Made by a program: the position numbers and the translations under genes. Source: Yoonia vestfoldensis SKA53 (GTDB lineage: Bacteria; Pseudomonadota; Alphaproteobacteria; Rhodobacterales; Rhodobacteraceae). Taken from it: a stretch of 64,000 nucleotides of DNA. Of this stretch, positions 34,938 through 45,287 are shown one piece after another. The DNA is taken from NCBI RefSeq assembly GCF_000152785.1, contig NZ_CH672414.1, positions 1,319,202 to 1,383,201 on the forward strand, in the 5' to 3' direction. Numbering within the stretch: the stretch's first letter is position 1; the number at the start of each line of letters is the position of its first letter. Below the pieces are notes generated by a model. It was not told the DNA's origin. It saw nothing but the letters and a program-made list of their open reading frames with translations, and ran no database searches.

Positions 34938-36239
34938 TCACAGGTAGCGGTTCACCAGATTTTCCAGCCGTTCCTGACGGCCCGACCGTGGCGCGGGGTT
35001 GATCGCTTGCGCCATCACCTTGGCGGTGATCGCATCCAGATCGCTGGCCAGCAACGCGCGGCCAGCCTCTGTGTCCCAGCCAGCGTAACGGGCATCGCGC
35101 GCGGATTCGAGCTTGCCATCCGCCAGCATCGCCGCTGCCGCCTTCAGCCCCGCAGCGCAGGCATCCATGCCGCCCACATGCGCAAGAATCAGATCCTCTG
35201 CATCAAGGCTCTGGCGGCGCAATTTGGCGTCGAAATTGGTCCCACCCGTGGTGAAACCACCGGCGCGCAGCACCTCGTAATAGGCCAGCGCCATTTCCGG
35301 CACATTGTTGGGAAACTGGTCGGTATCCCAACCGGATTGATAATCGTTGCGGTTCATGTCGATGGACCCGAAAATCCCCAATTCGCGCGCCATCGCCAGT
35401 TCATGTTCGAACGAATGGCCGGCCAGAATGGCATGACCCTGTTCGATGTTCATCTTGACCTCGCCTTCAAGGCCAAACTCCTTGAGGAACCCGTAAACCG
35501 TGGCGACATCGTAATCATATTGATGCTTGGTCGGCTCCTGCGGCTTTGGTTCGATCAGGATCGCGCCTTTGAAGCCCATCTTGTGCTTGTAATCGACGAC
35601 CATCTGCAACATCCGGCCCGCCTGCGCACGTTCGCGGCCCATGTCGGTGTTGAGCAGGGTTTCATAGCCTTCGCGCCCGCCCCACAGGACATAGTTTTCG
35701 CCGCCCAGTTTCATGGTTGCATCCATGCAGGTCTTGATCGTGGCAGCAGAAAACGCGAATACATCAGGGTCAGGGTTCGTCGCCGCACCCGCCATGAACC
35801 GGCGATGCGAAAACAGGTTCGCCGTACCCCAGAGCAGTTTGACGCCGGTCGCTTCCATCTTGGCTGCGAAATAATCGACGATCTCTTCCAGATTGCGGGT
35901 GTTTTGCGCGAAACTATTTCCTTCAGGGCGCACATCGGCGTCGTGGAAACAGAAATAGGGCACGCCCAAGATCTGGAACATCTCGAACGCGGCATCGGCC
36001 TTCATGCGGGCTGCATCCATGCTGTCGCCGAACCACGGACGGTCGAATGTCTGCCCGCCGAACGGATCACCACCCGGCCATGCAAAAGAATGCCAATAGG
36101 CAGCGGCAAAGCGCAAATGATCCTTCAGCGTCTTGCCCATCACCACCTCATCAGGGTTGTAATGGCGGAAGGCGAAGTCATTGTCGCTGTCCGGCCCCTG
36201 ATAGGTGATGGCAGGGATGCCTTTGAAGAAATCGGTCAT
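34938..36239 (-). CDS. xylA: Xylose isomerase
   Basis: 433 residues, full length. [10 protein letters not shown] holds the catalytic histidine, [14 protein letters not shown] and [15 protein letters not shown] supply metal ligands, and [18 protein letters not shown] is the conserved C-terminal motif. It isomerises D-xylose to D-xylulose. The start overlaps the xylB stop by 4 bases. Confidence 0.96.
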   Translation of the reverse strand: MTDFFKGIPAITYQGPDSDNDFAFRHYNPDEVVMGKTLKDHLRFAAAYWHSFAWPGGDPFGGQTFDRPWFGDSMDAARMKADAAFEMFQILGVPYFCFHDADVRPEGNSFAQNTRNLEEIVDYFAAKMEATGVKLLWGTANLFSHRRFMAGAATNPDPDVFAFSAATIKTCMDATMKLGGENYVLWGGREGYETLLNTDMGRERAQAGRMLQMVVDYKHKMGFKGAILIEPKPQEPTKHQYDYDVATVYGFLKEFGLEGEVKMNIEQGHAILAGHSFEHELAMARELGIFGSIDMNRNDYQSGWDTDQFPNNVPEMALAYYEVLRAGGFTTGGTNFDAKLRRQSLDAEDLILAHVGGMDACAAGLKAAAAMLADGKLESARDARYAGWDTEAGRALLASDLDAITAKVMAQAINPAPRSGRQERLENLVNRYL

Positions 36240-37675
36240 GATAGTCCTTTCAGAGCGGTATAGCTCGCGCGATAGCGCGCATGGGCCTGCGAAAAGGCCG
36301 CGGTCAATTTGGTGTCGGGTTCAATCATGCGGGCGATTTTCGGGGCGGTTGCCACTTCGGCCCCTGCCCCCGTCGCGGCCATCAGTCCAAGACGGGCGGC
36401 ACCGAAGGCCCCGCCGAAATCACCTGCGACAGGCAGGGCGATGGGCAGGTCCAGCGATGTGGCAATCGCCTGCACCCAGTAATCGGACTTGGACCCGCCA
36501 CCCACGGCGATCAGGCGGGTGATCCGGGTGCCGGTGCTGGTCAGCGCGTCATGGCAATCGCGGATCGCATGGGTGACACCTTCCAACACGGCACGCGCCA
36601 TGGCCGCGCTGTCAGTCGCGTGATCCAGATGCAAAAACGCGCCACGGATGGCGGCATCATTATGCGGGGTCCGTTCACCGCCCAGATATGGCAGAAACAA
36701 CGGCTTGCCCGGCGCCTGCAAGGCACCAAGATCAGCGGTCAGCGTGGCGGCGGGTTTGTCCGCCACACGCGCAAACCAGTTCAGCGCATCGGCCGCGGCA
36801 AGGATCACGCCCATCTGGTGCCATGTGTCGGGCAAAGCGTGGCAGAAGGTATGCACAGCAGATGCAGCATCGGGGTTATAGGCATCGCTGGCCGCAAACA
36901 GCACGCCGGATGTGCCAAGCGAGACAAAGGCATCGCCTGCCTTGACCACACCGACACCTACGGCGCTGGCGGCATTGTCACCACCGCCGCCTGCAACGAC
37001 CACCCCCTTGGGCAATCCCCAACGGCTTGCAAGCGCATCACGGATATGACCCGAGACCTTGGACCCTTCGACCAATCGCGGCATCTGGGCGCGGGTCATG
37101 CCTGTCGCTGCAAGCAAATCATCGGACCAATCGCGCTTGCCCACATCCAGCCAGCTGGTGCCAGCGGCATCCGACATTTCCGCGACAGCCTCGCCGGTCA
37201 GCCACAAGCGCAGGTAATCTTTTGGCAGCAGCACACGGGCGACGCGGGCAAAGATCGCGGGTTCATGCTTGGCCACCCAGGCAAGTTTTGGTGCCGTGAA
37301 GCCCGCAAAGACGATATTGCCCGTCAATGCGCGGAACTTTGGATCGGCATCCAGTTCAGCCGCTTCAACGGCAGAACGTGTGTCATTCCACAAGATACAC
37401 GGGCGAAGCACCTCGTCACTTGAATCCAGCAAGGTCGCCCCGTGCATATGCCCCGACAGGCCAATACCGCGGACAGCACCCAGCGAAACCTGCGCCGCCA
37501 AAGACTGCATCACGGCATCTGCCGCATCTAACCAACTGGACGGTGCCTGCTCGGACCAACCCTGCGCCAGGCGTGCGACCTGCAATGGGGCCGTCGCCTC
37601 GGCCAAGATGGCCTGCGCGTCGTCGATCAGAACAGCCTTGAGACCCGAGGTTCCCAGATCAAGACCAATATACAT
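36236..37675 (-). CDS. xylB: Xylulokinase
   Basis: 479 residues of the FGGY kinase family. [42 protein letters not shown] and [13 protein letters not shown] are the ATP- and sugar-binding motifs. It phosphorylates D-xylulose for entry to the pentose phosphate pathway. The start is one base from the xylG stop and it overlaps xylA. Confidence 0.95.
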   Translation of the reverse strand: MYIGLDLGTSGLKAVLIDDAQAILAEATAPLQVARLAQGWSEQAPSSWLDAADAVMQSLAAQVSLGAVRGIGLSGHMHGATLLDSSDEVLRPCILWNDTRSAVEAAELDADPKFRALTGNIVFAGFTAPKLAWVAKHEPAIFARVARVLLPKDYLRLWLTGEAVAEMSDAAGTSWLDVGKRDWSDDLLAATGMTRAQMPRLVEGSKVSGHIRDALASRWGLPKGVVVAGGGGDNAASAVGVGVVKAGDAFVSLGTSGVLFAASDAYNPDAASAVHTFCHALPDTWHQMGVILAAADALNWFARVADKPAATLTADLGALQAPGKPLFLPYLGGERTPHNDAAIRGAFLHLDHATDSAAMARAVLEGVTHAIRDCHDALTSTGTRITRLIAVGGGSKSDYWVQAIATSLDLPIALPVAGDFGGAFGAARLGLMAATGAGAEVATAPKIARMIEPDTKLTAAFSQAHARYRASYTALKGLS

Positions 37676-37676
37676 A

Positions 37677-38456
37677 TCAGTTCTGGTAGTTTTGTTGTTT
37701 TTTGGGGTTTTTCCCCATGATGATCATCGACAGAATATCGTCTTCAGTCACATCCTCGACACGTTCGTTGCCGATCAACTGACCGTTTTTCATCACGGCC
37801 ACACGGTCACACAAGTCCATCATTTCGCGGGTGTCGTGACTGATCAGGAATATCCCAAGCCCTTGGTTCTTCAGCTCTTTGATAAGATCAGCAACCATTT
37901 CTGTTTCGTGGACGCCCAAAGCCGCTGTCGGTTCATCCATAATCAGGATGCGTGCGTTGAAATAGACCGCGCGCGCAATTGCCACCGATTGACGCTGGCC
38001 ACCCGACAGTGCGCTGACAGGCTCTTTGAACTTTTTGAAGTTCGGATTGAGCTGCGCCATGATCCTGCGGGTTTCAGCTTCCATGCGGGCATCATCCAGA
38101 AACCCAAACCGGGTCGTCAATTCGCGCCCCAGAAACAGATTGCTTGCGGCGTCCAGATTATCGGCCAAGGCCAAGGTCTGATAGATCGTCTCGATATTCA
38201 AATTCCGGCTATCGCGCGGGCTGGCAATCTGGGCTTTCTTGCCCTCGATCCAGAACTCGCCGCTATCGGCCTGATAGGCGCCAGACAGGCACTTGATCAG
38301 CGTGGATTTGCCCGCTCCGTTGTGGCCTAGAAGGCCAACAACTTCACCTGCATAAAGATCGAGCGACACCCCATCGACAGCACGGATGCCGCCAAAGGCA
38401 ATCGAGATATTCCGCATTTCAACCAGCGGGGTCCCTGAACGTAAATCAGTCATCAA
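37677..38456 (-). CDS. xylG: Xylose ABC transporter ATP-binding protein, single-domain
   Basis: 259 residues with one ABC domain: Walker A GHNGAGKSTLIK, signature LSGGQRQSVAIARA, Walker B ILIMDEPTAALG and switch ISHDTRE. E. coli XylG is about 510 residues with two ABC domains, so this half-size form must work as a homodimer, like the single-domain sugar ATPases (FrcA type) of other alphaproteobacteria. Between xylH and xylB in a continuous operon. Confidence 0.92.
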   Translation of the reverse strand: MMTDLRSGTPLVEMRNISIAFGGIRAVDGVSLDLYAGEVVGLLGHNGAGKSTLIKCLSGAYQADSGEFWIEGKKAQIASPRDSRNLNIETIYQTLALADNLDAASNLFLGRELTTRFGFLDDARMEAETRRIMAQLNPNFKKFKEPVSALSGGQRQSVAIARAVYFNARILIMDEPTAALGVHETEMVADLIKELKNQGLGIFLISHDTREMMDLCDRVAVMKNGQLIGNERVEDVTEDDILSMIIMGKNPKKQQNYQN

Positions 38457-38465
38457 AAGATCCCC

Positions 38466-39803
38466 TTACTTGACGTTTTTGCGGTAAAGATTGTCGAGGT
38501 AGACAGCGAGCACAAGGACCGAACCAACGACGATCTGCTGCACGGATGTATCAAAACCGATCAAGACCATGCCCGATTGCAGACTTTGCATCACCAAGGC
38601 ACCCAGAATTGCGCCATAGATCGTACCAATGCCACCTGCCAGTGATGTACCGCCGATCACCGCTGCGGCGATCACATAGAGTTCGTCCAACAGGCCCAAG
38701 GCGTTTGTCGCAGAATTCAGACGCGCGGAGGCCACAACAGCGGCCAGTCCCGCCAATGACCCCATCAACATGAAGATGCGCATCGTCATCCATTTGACGT
38801 TAATGCCTGCCAGCTCTGCCGCTTCGGGGTTTCCACCGATGGCAAACACATTGCGGCCAAACCGCGTGCGCTTGACCAGAATGGTCATCAATATCCCGAC
38901 AACCACAAGGATCAGAACAGGAATGGCAAAGCCATGACTGATGAAAAGACCTTCGGGCGGAACGGTGATGTTATTCGCAGCGGCATATTGGTTCACGATG
39001 CCGCGTGGCCACGGATAGGAATTCACCAACAGGACAGATCCGATGACAAGCGCACATGACGTGCCGCCGACGGTCAGTTCACCCCAGATCGGGCGCTGAG
39101 CAAAGCCGTGTCTCTGGCGACTGCGACGGCTTGAAACCATCATCCAGACGATGGCAATGCAAACGATAATCCCTACAACCCAACTGCCCGTCGCGCCAAT
39201 CGTGCCATATGGACCGCCACCCAAAAGCTGGAAGGTCGAATCCACAGGCGAAATCGTTTTGCCGTTATTCGCCAGAAATGCCGCGCCGCGCCACACCAAA
39301 AGCCCGCCCAGCGTGACGATAAAGGCCGGGATCCCGCGATAGGCAATCAACCAGCCGTGAAATGCACCAATCGTCATCCCCATCAGAATGCCGATGGTCG
39401 CGGTGACGATCCAGATCAACGGATGACCCAGGCCCAGATATTGCGGCAAGATTTCAACCTGAACGATCCCCATCGTCATGCCGGTCACGCCCAACAGCGC
39501 GCCCACAGACAAATCAATGTGGCGGGTCACAATCACCAGCACCATCCCTGTCGCCATGATGCCAATCGACGAGGTTTGCACCGACAGGTTCCACAGATTG
39601 CGCGGCGTCAACATGGCGCCGAACCCGTTAAAAACCGCGCCGTAGATATGAAAACCGAACCAGATCAAGGCAAGCGCGCCAAACATCCCCAACAGGCGGG
39701 TATCAATTTCCGTTCCTTTGAGAAACTTGCCTATCAGCCCTAGGTCTTGCTGGCCGCTTTTGGTTTCAGCAGAGGCGTCAGAGGCCTCGGTCGTATCAGT
39801 CAT
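38466..39803 (-). CDS. xylH: Xylose ABC transporter permease
   Basis: 445 residues with 10 or more membrane helices. VIVTRHIDLSVGALLGVTGM, GIPAFIVTLGGLLVWRGAAF, EAAELAGINVKWMTMRIF and GGTSLAGGIGTIYGAILGAL are XylH/RbsC family motifs. ATG 39803 is used; the reading frame upstream (to 39917) crosses the terminator-like hairpin after xylF and is unlikely to be coding. Confidence 0.94.
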   Translation of the reverse strand: MTDTTEASDASAETKSGQQDLGLIGKFLKGTEIDTRLLGMFGALALIWFGFHIYGAVFNGFGAMLTPRNLWNLSVQTSSIGIMATGMVLVIVTRHIDLSVGALLGVTGMTMGIVQVEILPQYLGLGHPLIWIVTATIGILMGMTIGAFHGWLIAYRGIPAFIVTLGGLLVWRGAAFLANNGKTISPVDSTFQLLGGGPYGTIGATGSWVVGIIVCIAIVWMMVSSRRSRQRHGFAQRPIWGELTVGGTSCALVIGSVLLVNSYPWPRGIVNQYAAANNITVPPEGLFISHGFAIPVLILVVVGILMTILVKRTRFGRNVFAIGGNPEAAELAGINVKWMTMRIFMLMGSLAGLAAVVASARLNSATNALGLLDELYVIAAAVIGGTSLAGGIGTIYGAILGALVMQSLQSGMVLIGFDTSVQQIVVGSVLVLAVYLDNLYRKNVK

Positions 39804-39915
39804 ACTCTTGTTCCCATGTTGCATTGGCCAAGCAACCGCAACTCTATCCGGCAATGAAAATGCGGCGGCTGTCACTGCGTCTGGACGTGGCTGTTGGCCA
39901 GACTGACATGCAGGC

Positions 39916-39956
39916 AAATAAAAGACCGGCGCCCGGTTTGTGCCGGGCGCCGGTCA
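39916..39956 (-). terminator. Strong hairpin with T-tract after xylF
   Basis: On the minus strand GACCGGCGCCCGG pairs perfectly with CCGGGCGCCGGTC (39924-39936 with 39943-39955), six-base loop, followed by TTTTATTT. It lies ten bases after the xylF stop and 120 bases before xylH, a classic partial terminator that raises binding-protein levels over the membrane parts. Confidence 0.85.
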
Positions 39957-39965
39957 ATTCACAGC

Positions 39966-40991
39966 TTATTCGCAGCCGGCAACGCCAGCGATTGCGCCTT
40001 CACAAGCTTGCGCTTTCGAGATGTGGCCTGCGTCGATTGCAACATTCAGGTTGTCGCGTGTCAAAGGTGTCGGGTCCAACAGGATCGCGTTCACAGGGAT
40101 CCCCTTCTCACCATTCGAGAAGACACCAGCACCGTCGATGGCCGCCATAGCTGTCCCGCTTGCAAGATCAGACGCGATCTGACCGGCAGCGGCACCCAAT
40201 GCACGGGCGTCTTTCCAGACAGACACTGTCTGCAAACCACGTGCAACGCGGTTGATCGCAGCCAAATCACCGTCTTGACCGCCAACCGGGATCACAAGGC
40301 CCTGCGCGCTCAGCGCTGCAACAACACCGCCGGCCATGCCGTCGTTCTGGGACAGAACCGCATCAACGTTGTTGTTGTTGGCGGTCAGGATCTGCTCCAT
40401 GTTGCGCTGCGCACTTTCTGGCTTCCACGCGTCAGAGAAGGCTTCGCCCACGATGGTGATCGCACCCGAATTCACGCTGTCGCCGATGACTTCCATCATG
40501 CCCTGCAACAAGAAACCGGCATTCGGGTCACCTGGGTCACCTTTGATGATGGCGTAATTGCCTTCAGGCTGCACATCCAGAACGGATTGCGCGATGATCC
40601 GGCCAACGCCGACGTTGTCGAATGTCAGATAAAATGTGCGGTCATCTTCGATCAGACGGTCATAACCGATGACAGGGATGCCTTCGTTGGCGGCTGCGTC
40701 GATAGCAGGCCCGATCGCATCTTTGTCCCAGGCGTTAATGATCAGGACATCAACACCTTGGCTCATCAGTGCTTCGATGTCTGTCAGCTGCTTTGCCGCA
40801 GAAGACTGCGCATCGGCGGACACATAGGTGTTGCCGTTGGCTTCGATCGCAGCGACCATGGCAGCTTCATCGATTTTCCAGCGCTCTTCTTGAAAGCTGG
40901 CCCAGGATACGCCAACGCGCATACCCTCTGCCAGAGCAGCCGAGTTGAAACCGACCACGGCAATTGCCGCGACGAGAATGGATTTATGCAT
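39966..40991 (-). CDS. xylF: Xylose ABC transporter substrate-binding protein
   Basis: 341 residues with a Sec signal peptide (ending AALAEG). The mature N-terminus GVSWASFQEERWKIDEAAM is XylF-specific, and YDRLIEDDRTFYLTFDNVGV followed by QNDGMAGGVVAAL complete the periplasmic sugar-binding fold. GGGAGGAAAAC before ATG 40991 sets the start. First gene of the xylFHGBA operon, divergent from the ROK regulator. Confidence 0.95.
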   Translation of the reverse strand: MHKSILVAAIAVVGFNSAALAEGMRVGVSWASFQEERWKIDEAAMVAAIEANGNTYVSADAQSSAAKQLTDIEALMSQGVDVLIINAWDKDAIGPAIDAAANEGIPVIGYDRLIEDDRTFYLTFDNVGVGRIIAQSVLDVQPEGNYAIIKGDPGDPNAGFLLQGMMEVIGDSVNSGAITIVGEAFSDAWKPESAQRNMEQILTANNNNVDAVLSQNDGMAGGVVAALSAQGLVIPVGGQDGDLAAINRVARGLQTVSVWKDARALGAAAGQIASDLASGTAMAAIDGAGVFSNGEKGIPVNAILLDPTPLTRDNLNVAIDAGHISKAQACEGAIAGVAGCE

Positions 40992-41200
40992 GTTTTCCTC
41001 CCAATGATGTGCCCCCATGCACTGAGGGCGCGGGTTTTTGACCCCACGAAAGCCAAAATGCCAAATTTAATTCAGTTGTCAAAATAAAAATTGCCGAAAA
41101 TTAGAAAATTTCGCTTTTCGACCGCGGAAAAATTGGGCAGACTTTGAAAATACCCGTAAACCACTCGGTCTCTGGTCATTAATAATTCAGGCCGTAAATT
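40992..41200. promoter_or_regulatory. xylF / xylR divergent promoter region
   Basis: 209 AT-rich bases between the divergent operon and regulator. An imperfect inverted repeat CGAAAATTA-G-AAAATTTCG at 41095-41113 (seven of nine positions symmetric) is a good candidate for the ROK-type XylR operator. Confidence 0.55.
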
Positions 41201-42466
41201 ATGTACGACGTTATCTCATCGCAAAGCGACGAATCGCCCGCCCCAGCTGGGTGCGGCCCGCTGCTGCCAGCCACTCATGGTGAAAGCAAACCGTTGCGCC
41301 AGCAGATTTTTGAACATGTCCGCGCAGAAGGCCGTGCGGCCCGTACAGATGTGACCCGCGCCTTGGGAATCAGTGCCGGATCGGCGACGACACTGACCGC
41401 TGACCTGATCACCGCCGGCCTGCTGCGCGAGGTCGAGGGGCTGACGCGCGAATTGGGCCGTGGACGCCCGCCGGTCGCGTTGGAAGTGGTCCCAGAAGGC
41501 CGCTACGTCATCGGAATTAAACTGTCAGACGAGGTTCATTCCGCCGTTTTGACAGATTTCGCGGGCCAGATGCTGGCCGATGCATCCTTGGCGACCCTGC
41601 CTACGCGCAAATCCATGGATGCGATTCTGGAAGAAATCGACGCCTTGATGGATCTGGTACTGAAAGCGGCGGGCAAGTCGCTGTCGGATATTTCTGCGGT
41701 CGGTGTCGGGTTGTCGGGTCTGGTTGACCACAGCTCAGGCATGGTCGCGTGGTCCCCTTTGCTGAGCGGACGGGATACGGATTTCCAGACCGCCTTTGTC
41801 GGGCGTTTTGGTGTGCCGCTGCTGGTGGACAATGATTCCAACGTCCTGACCCTTGCCGAACTGTGGTTTGGCGCGGGGCGGTCGATGTCGGATTTCGCGG
41901 TCGTCACGATCGAACATGGTGTCGGTATGGGGCTGGTGCTGGATAACCGGCTGTTTCGGGGATCGCGCGGGATGGGGCTCGAGTTGGGCCATACAAAGGT
42001 GCAGCTTGACGGCGCGCTGTGTCGGTGTGGCCAGCGTGGGTGTCTTGAAGCGTATCTGGCCGATTATGCCCTTGCCCGCGAAGCCGCGACCGCCCTGCAC
42101 CGCAATCCGCGCAATCAGCAAAGCGCGCATGCGATGCTTGATGCCTTGTTCTCGCAGGCGAAATCCGGGAACGAGGCTGCGCGCACGATCTTTCGCCGCG
42201 CGGGGCGATATCTTTCGGTGGGTCTGTCGAATGTCATCCAGCTTTTCGATCCTGAATTGATCATTCTGTCTGGCGAGCGGATGCAATACGATTACCTGTA
42301 CGCCGACGAGGTGATTGCCGAAATGCAAAAACTGACGCTGACATCGGGGCGCGCGCCGTGCCGTATTGAAACCCATGCATGGGGTGATCTGGTGTGGGCG
42401 CGGGGTGCCACTGCTTTAGCATTGGCGGCCGTCACGGACGCAGCTTTGGGTGAAGCGCGGGCATGA
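41201..42466 (+). CDS. xylR: ROK-family xylose repressor XylR
   Basis: 421 residues. An N-terminal winged helix (QQIFEHVRAEGRAARTDVTR, ISAGSATTLTADLITAGLL) is followed by the ROK sugar-kinase-like domain with DNDSNVLTLAELWFGAGR, LELGHTKV and the zinc motif CRCGQRGCLEAYL. It most likely represses the divergent xyl operon and is released by xylose. The ribosome-binding site is weak. The stop overlaps the next ATG (ATGA), so the CRTAC1-like gene is coupled to it. Confidence 0.9.
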   Translation: MYDVISSQSDESPAPAGCGPLLPATHGESKPLRQQIFEHVRAEGRAARTDVTRALGISAGSATTLTADLITAGLLREVEGLTRELGRGRPPVALEVVPEGRYVIGIKLSDEVHSAVLTDFAGQMLADASLATLPTRKSMDAILEEIDALMDLVLKAAGKSLSDISAVGVGLSGLVDHSSGMVAWSPLLSGRDTDFQTAFVGRFGVPLLVDNDSNVLTLAELWFGAGRSMSDFAVVTIEHGVGMGLVLDNRLFRGSRGMGLELGHTKVQLDGALCRCGQRGCLEAYLADYALAREAATALHRNPRNQQSAHAMLDALFSQAKSGNEAARTIFRRAGRYLSVGLSNVIQLFDPELIILSGERMQYDYLYADEVIAEMQKLTLTSGRAPCRIETHAWGDLVWARGATALALAAVTDAALGEARA

Positions 42467-43944
42467 TCCGGTTTGTGGTCCTGTGCCTGATGGCCATGCC
42501 TGCAACGGCACAACCTGTGTTCGAAAATCGGTCGGACGCCCTGCCCGCCCATGTCTATGGCGGCGGATGGGAACATTTTGTCGGCGGCGGTGTCGCTGTC
42601 TTCGACTGCAACGGCGACACATTGCCCGATATTTTTGCAGCCGGCGGCGAAAACCCCGCATCCCTTTTCATTAACGCTGGCGACTTTCGCTTTCAACCTG
42701 TCAGCTTGCCGGACATGTCCGGCGTGACAGGTGCGTATCCTGTGGACATCAACGCCGATGGACATATGGATCTATTCGTGTTGCGGGTCGGGCAAAATCA
42801 GGTGCTTTTGGGCAGCGGGGCCTGTGGCTTCGAGACCGGTTTCCCGCTGCCTGCGGATGACGCATGGTCCACAGCTTTTTCGGCATGGTGGGAAGATGAC
42901 AGCTATCCTGTCATGGCCGTCGGCAATTATGTGGACCGCGCCAATCCCGACGGCCCGTTCCAGGCCTGCGACGCCAACCAGATTTTGCGCCCCTCGCCGC
43001 AAGGCAGCTACCAAAGCACGGCGCTGACGCCCGGCTTTTGCCCCTTGTCGATCCTTGCCGCCAGGGATGCGCGTAAGCGATCCACTTTGCGGATATCGAA
43101 CGACCGCCAATATTATGTGCGCGGTGGCTATGAACAGATGTGGGATATCGAGGACCAACGCTTTCTCGGGCCTGAAGATAACTGGAAACAGGTCTCGCTC
43201 TGGGGGATGGGGATCGCCAGCCGCGACCTGACCGGAGACGGGCGCGACGAGGTCATGCTGACTTCGATGGGGGATCAACTGATGCAGGTGGCCCAGCCTG
43301 ACGGCACCTATGCCAATGCGCCCTTTAGTATCGGGACCTATGCCCATCGCCCGCATACCGGCGATGACGGGCGGCCATCCACCGGCTGGCACGCGGAATT
43401 TGCCGATGTGGATAATGACGGCCGCGCCGATCTGTTCATCGCCAAGGGAAATGTGGACCAGATGCCGGGGCTGGCGATGGCGGACCCCAACAATCTGTTG
43501 ATGCAACAGCCAGATGGCACCTTTGTCGAGGCAGCCCAGACCGCAGGCGTCGCCACAACGGCGCGGTCACGGGGTGCGGCTTTGGCAGATTTCGACGGTG
43601 ACGGGCGGTTGGACCTGATCGTCGTGAACCGCCGCGCACCGTTAGAGATTTACCGCAACGTCACGACAGACACCGGCAATTGGCTGACCGTGGCGCTGAC
43701 GCAATCAGGCGGCAACCGGCATGCCATTGGCGCTGTGGTCACGGTCGTGACCGACGCTACAACGCAGAGCCAGCAAAACACCATCGGCGGCGGCCATGCG
43801 GGCGGCAAGGCACTGCCACTGCATTTCGGTCTGGGCGATGCGGATAGCGCGACAGTGACCGTGACATGGCCCGACGGGGCGCAAAGCACGCATCAGGTGC
43901 AGGCGAATGCACCCCTAACCTTCGGGCATCCGCGCGACAGTTAG
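42463..43944 (+). CDS. CRTAC1/ASPIC-type FG-GAP beta-propeller protein
   Basis: 493 residues with a short signal peptide (FVVLCLMAMPATAQ). Repeated calcium-binding loops DCNGDTLPDIF, DINADGHMDLF, DLTGDGRDEVM, DVDNDGRADLF and DFDGDGRLDLI mark a propeller of FG-GAP repeats. The C-terminal part (NWLTVALTQSGGNRHAIGAV, TVTWPDGAQSTH) is an ASPIC/UnbV domain. It is extracytoplasmic. ATGA overlap with xylR suggests co-expression. It overlaps the convergent di-haem peroxidase gene by 30 bases. Function unknown. Confidence 0.87.
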   Translation: MIRFVVLCLMAMPATAQPVFENRSDALPAHVYGGGWEHFVGGGVAVFDCNGDTLPDIFAAGGENPASLFINAGDFRFQPVSLPDMSGVTGAYPVDINADGHMDLFVLRVGQNQVLLGSGACGFETGFPLPADDAWSTAFSAWWEDDSYPVMAVGNYVDRANPDGPFQACDANQILRPSPQGSYQSTALTPGFCPLSILAARDARKRSTLRISNDRQYYVRGGYEQMWDIEDQRFLGPEDNWKQVSLWGMGIASRDLTGDGRDEVMLTSMGDQLMQVAQPDGTYANAPFSIGTYAHRPHTGDDGRPSTGWHAEFADVDNDGRADLFIAKGNVDQMPGLAMADPNNLLMQQPDGTFVEAAQTAGVATTARSRGAALADFDGDGRLDLIVVNRRAPLEIYRNVTTDTGNWLTVALTQSGGNRHAIGAVVTVVTDATTQSQQNTIGGGHAGGKALPLHFGLGDADSATVTVTWPDGAQSTHQVQANAPLTFGHPRDS

Positions 43945-45228
43945 GCCGCTTGGCACCGCATCGGGGATACCCAGAACGCCTGCCTGCGCATCAGGATCGG
44001 TCAGACTGTCCAAAAAGGCCAGCAAGGCATCAACGGCGGCATCGTCCACCGTGACCGGCGCAACCGTCACCGCCGCGGCAATCGCGGCACTATCGGCCAG
44101 CCCACGGCTGTCATCGACCGGCAGGTCGGGCAACAACGCACGGTCAAGATCATAGACCTGCAATGCCGCCACCGGATCAAGATGCGCGACCAGAAAATCG
44201 CGCAGATCGGCATAGGCCCCCGAATGGCCATAAGGGCCGGTCTGCGCCACATTGCGCAGGCTGGGTGTGCGAAAGGCATACATATCCGCCGGATCACCCG
44301 TGACACGGAACCGGCCCAGATCGCTGGCGTGACTTTCGAACCGCTCGGCCTTGCCCGGCCCGATCTGCGGCACGCCCATCGCGTGAAACTGGTGGTCGGT
44401 CAGAAAAGGGCCGGCATGGCAGGACACGCAGCCCGCCTCCCCATAAAACAGCGCCATGCCGGTGGCGGCGGGTTCGGGCAATGTCGCCTCGCCGCGCAGG
44501 ACCGCGTCAAAGGGCGCGTTATCGGAGCGCCATTCCAGTTCCATGAAAGCCGCGACAGCGTTGGATATATCGGTGAACCCGATCTGGTCGGGGCTGTCGA
44601 TATGGTCATAAACGGCAATGAAGGCATCGCCATAGGCTGGTATATCCGCGACGCGTTTGGCGATAATGTCCCAGGCCCCGCCCTGCCCCGTGATCATGCC
44701 GCGCCGCACAGCTTGGGCCACGTCGTTTTCGCTGTAATGGCCGGCCATCTCATCGGCGGACAGCACCGGAAACATCGTTTGCGCCGACAAAAGCGACGCA
44801 AAACCCACCACCATGTCATCGGCCAGCGGTGTGCGCAGGCCGCCGGGACGGGCGGGGTCCACCTCGATCCGGCCATCGGCAAACAACACGCTGAATTCGT
44901 GCGCGCCCAGATTGAACAAGGCGGGTGAATTGCGCGGAATCCGCTGTTCGGGCATATTGGCCGCATCGGCCACACGGTTGGGGCCAAGCCCCATGCCGCC
45001 ATCGCCCATACCAAGAGACAGCCCGTCGCTCGTGCCAAAAGCCGGGTGGTGACAGGTTGCACAAGAGACATCGCGGTTGCCTGACAGGATCGGGTCGTAG
45101 AACAACAGCTGACCCAGCTCTGCCTCGATCAGGTCGACTGGCTTGAAATCCGTATCCGTCAGCGGCGGCGGCACATCCTGCGCGGCCGCACTGCCCGCCA
45201 TCACAGCAAAACCCAAAACCAGACGCAT
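43915..45228 (-). CDS. MauG/CcpA-type di-haem cytochrome c peroxidase
   Basis: 437 residues with a signal peptide (LVLGFAVMAGSAAAQ). Two haem c attachment sites CATCH (about residue 56) and CVSCH (about 268) and the family motifs GQLLFYDPILSGNRDVSC, RIPRNSPALFNLG and AFRTPSLRNVAQTGPYGHSG are present. It reduces hydrogen peroxide or modifies a protein partner in the periplasm. Converges on the CRTAC1-like gene; such pairs recur in marine bacteria, from memory. Confidence 0.88.
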   Translation of the reverse strand: MRLVLGFAVMAGSAAAQDVPPPLTDTDFKPVDLIEAELGQLLFYDPILSGNRDVSCATCHHPAFGTSDGLSLGMGDGGMGLGPNRVADAANMPEQRIPRNSPALFNLGAHEFSVLFADGRIEVDPARPGGLRTPLADDMVVGFASLLSAQTMFPVLSADEMAGHYSENDVAQAVRRGMITGQGGAWDIIAKRVADIPAYGDAFIAVYDHIDSPDQIGFTDISNAVAAFMELEWRSDNAPFDAVLRGEATLPEPAATGMALFYGEAGCVSCHAGPFLTDHQFHAMGVPQIGPGKAERFESHASDLGRFRVTGDPADMYAFRTPSLRNVAQTGPYGHSGAYADLRDFLVAHLDPVAALQVYDLDRALLPDLPVDDSRGLADSAAIAAAVTVAPVTVDDAAVDALLAFLDSLTDPDAQAGVLGIPDAVPSGLTVARMPEG

Positions 45229-45287
45229 GTGATCCCCCCCCGTGTTGAGCGGATCGTATCACTTGCCAAGGCTCTGGCAAGCCTGCG

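Noticed and set aside
35007..36263. 418-codon plus-strand reading frame
   Set aside because: Antisense to xylA, which is unambiguous.
39894..41087. 397-codon plus-strand reading frame
   Set aside because: Antisense to xylF and its promoter; passes through the strong xylF hairpin.
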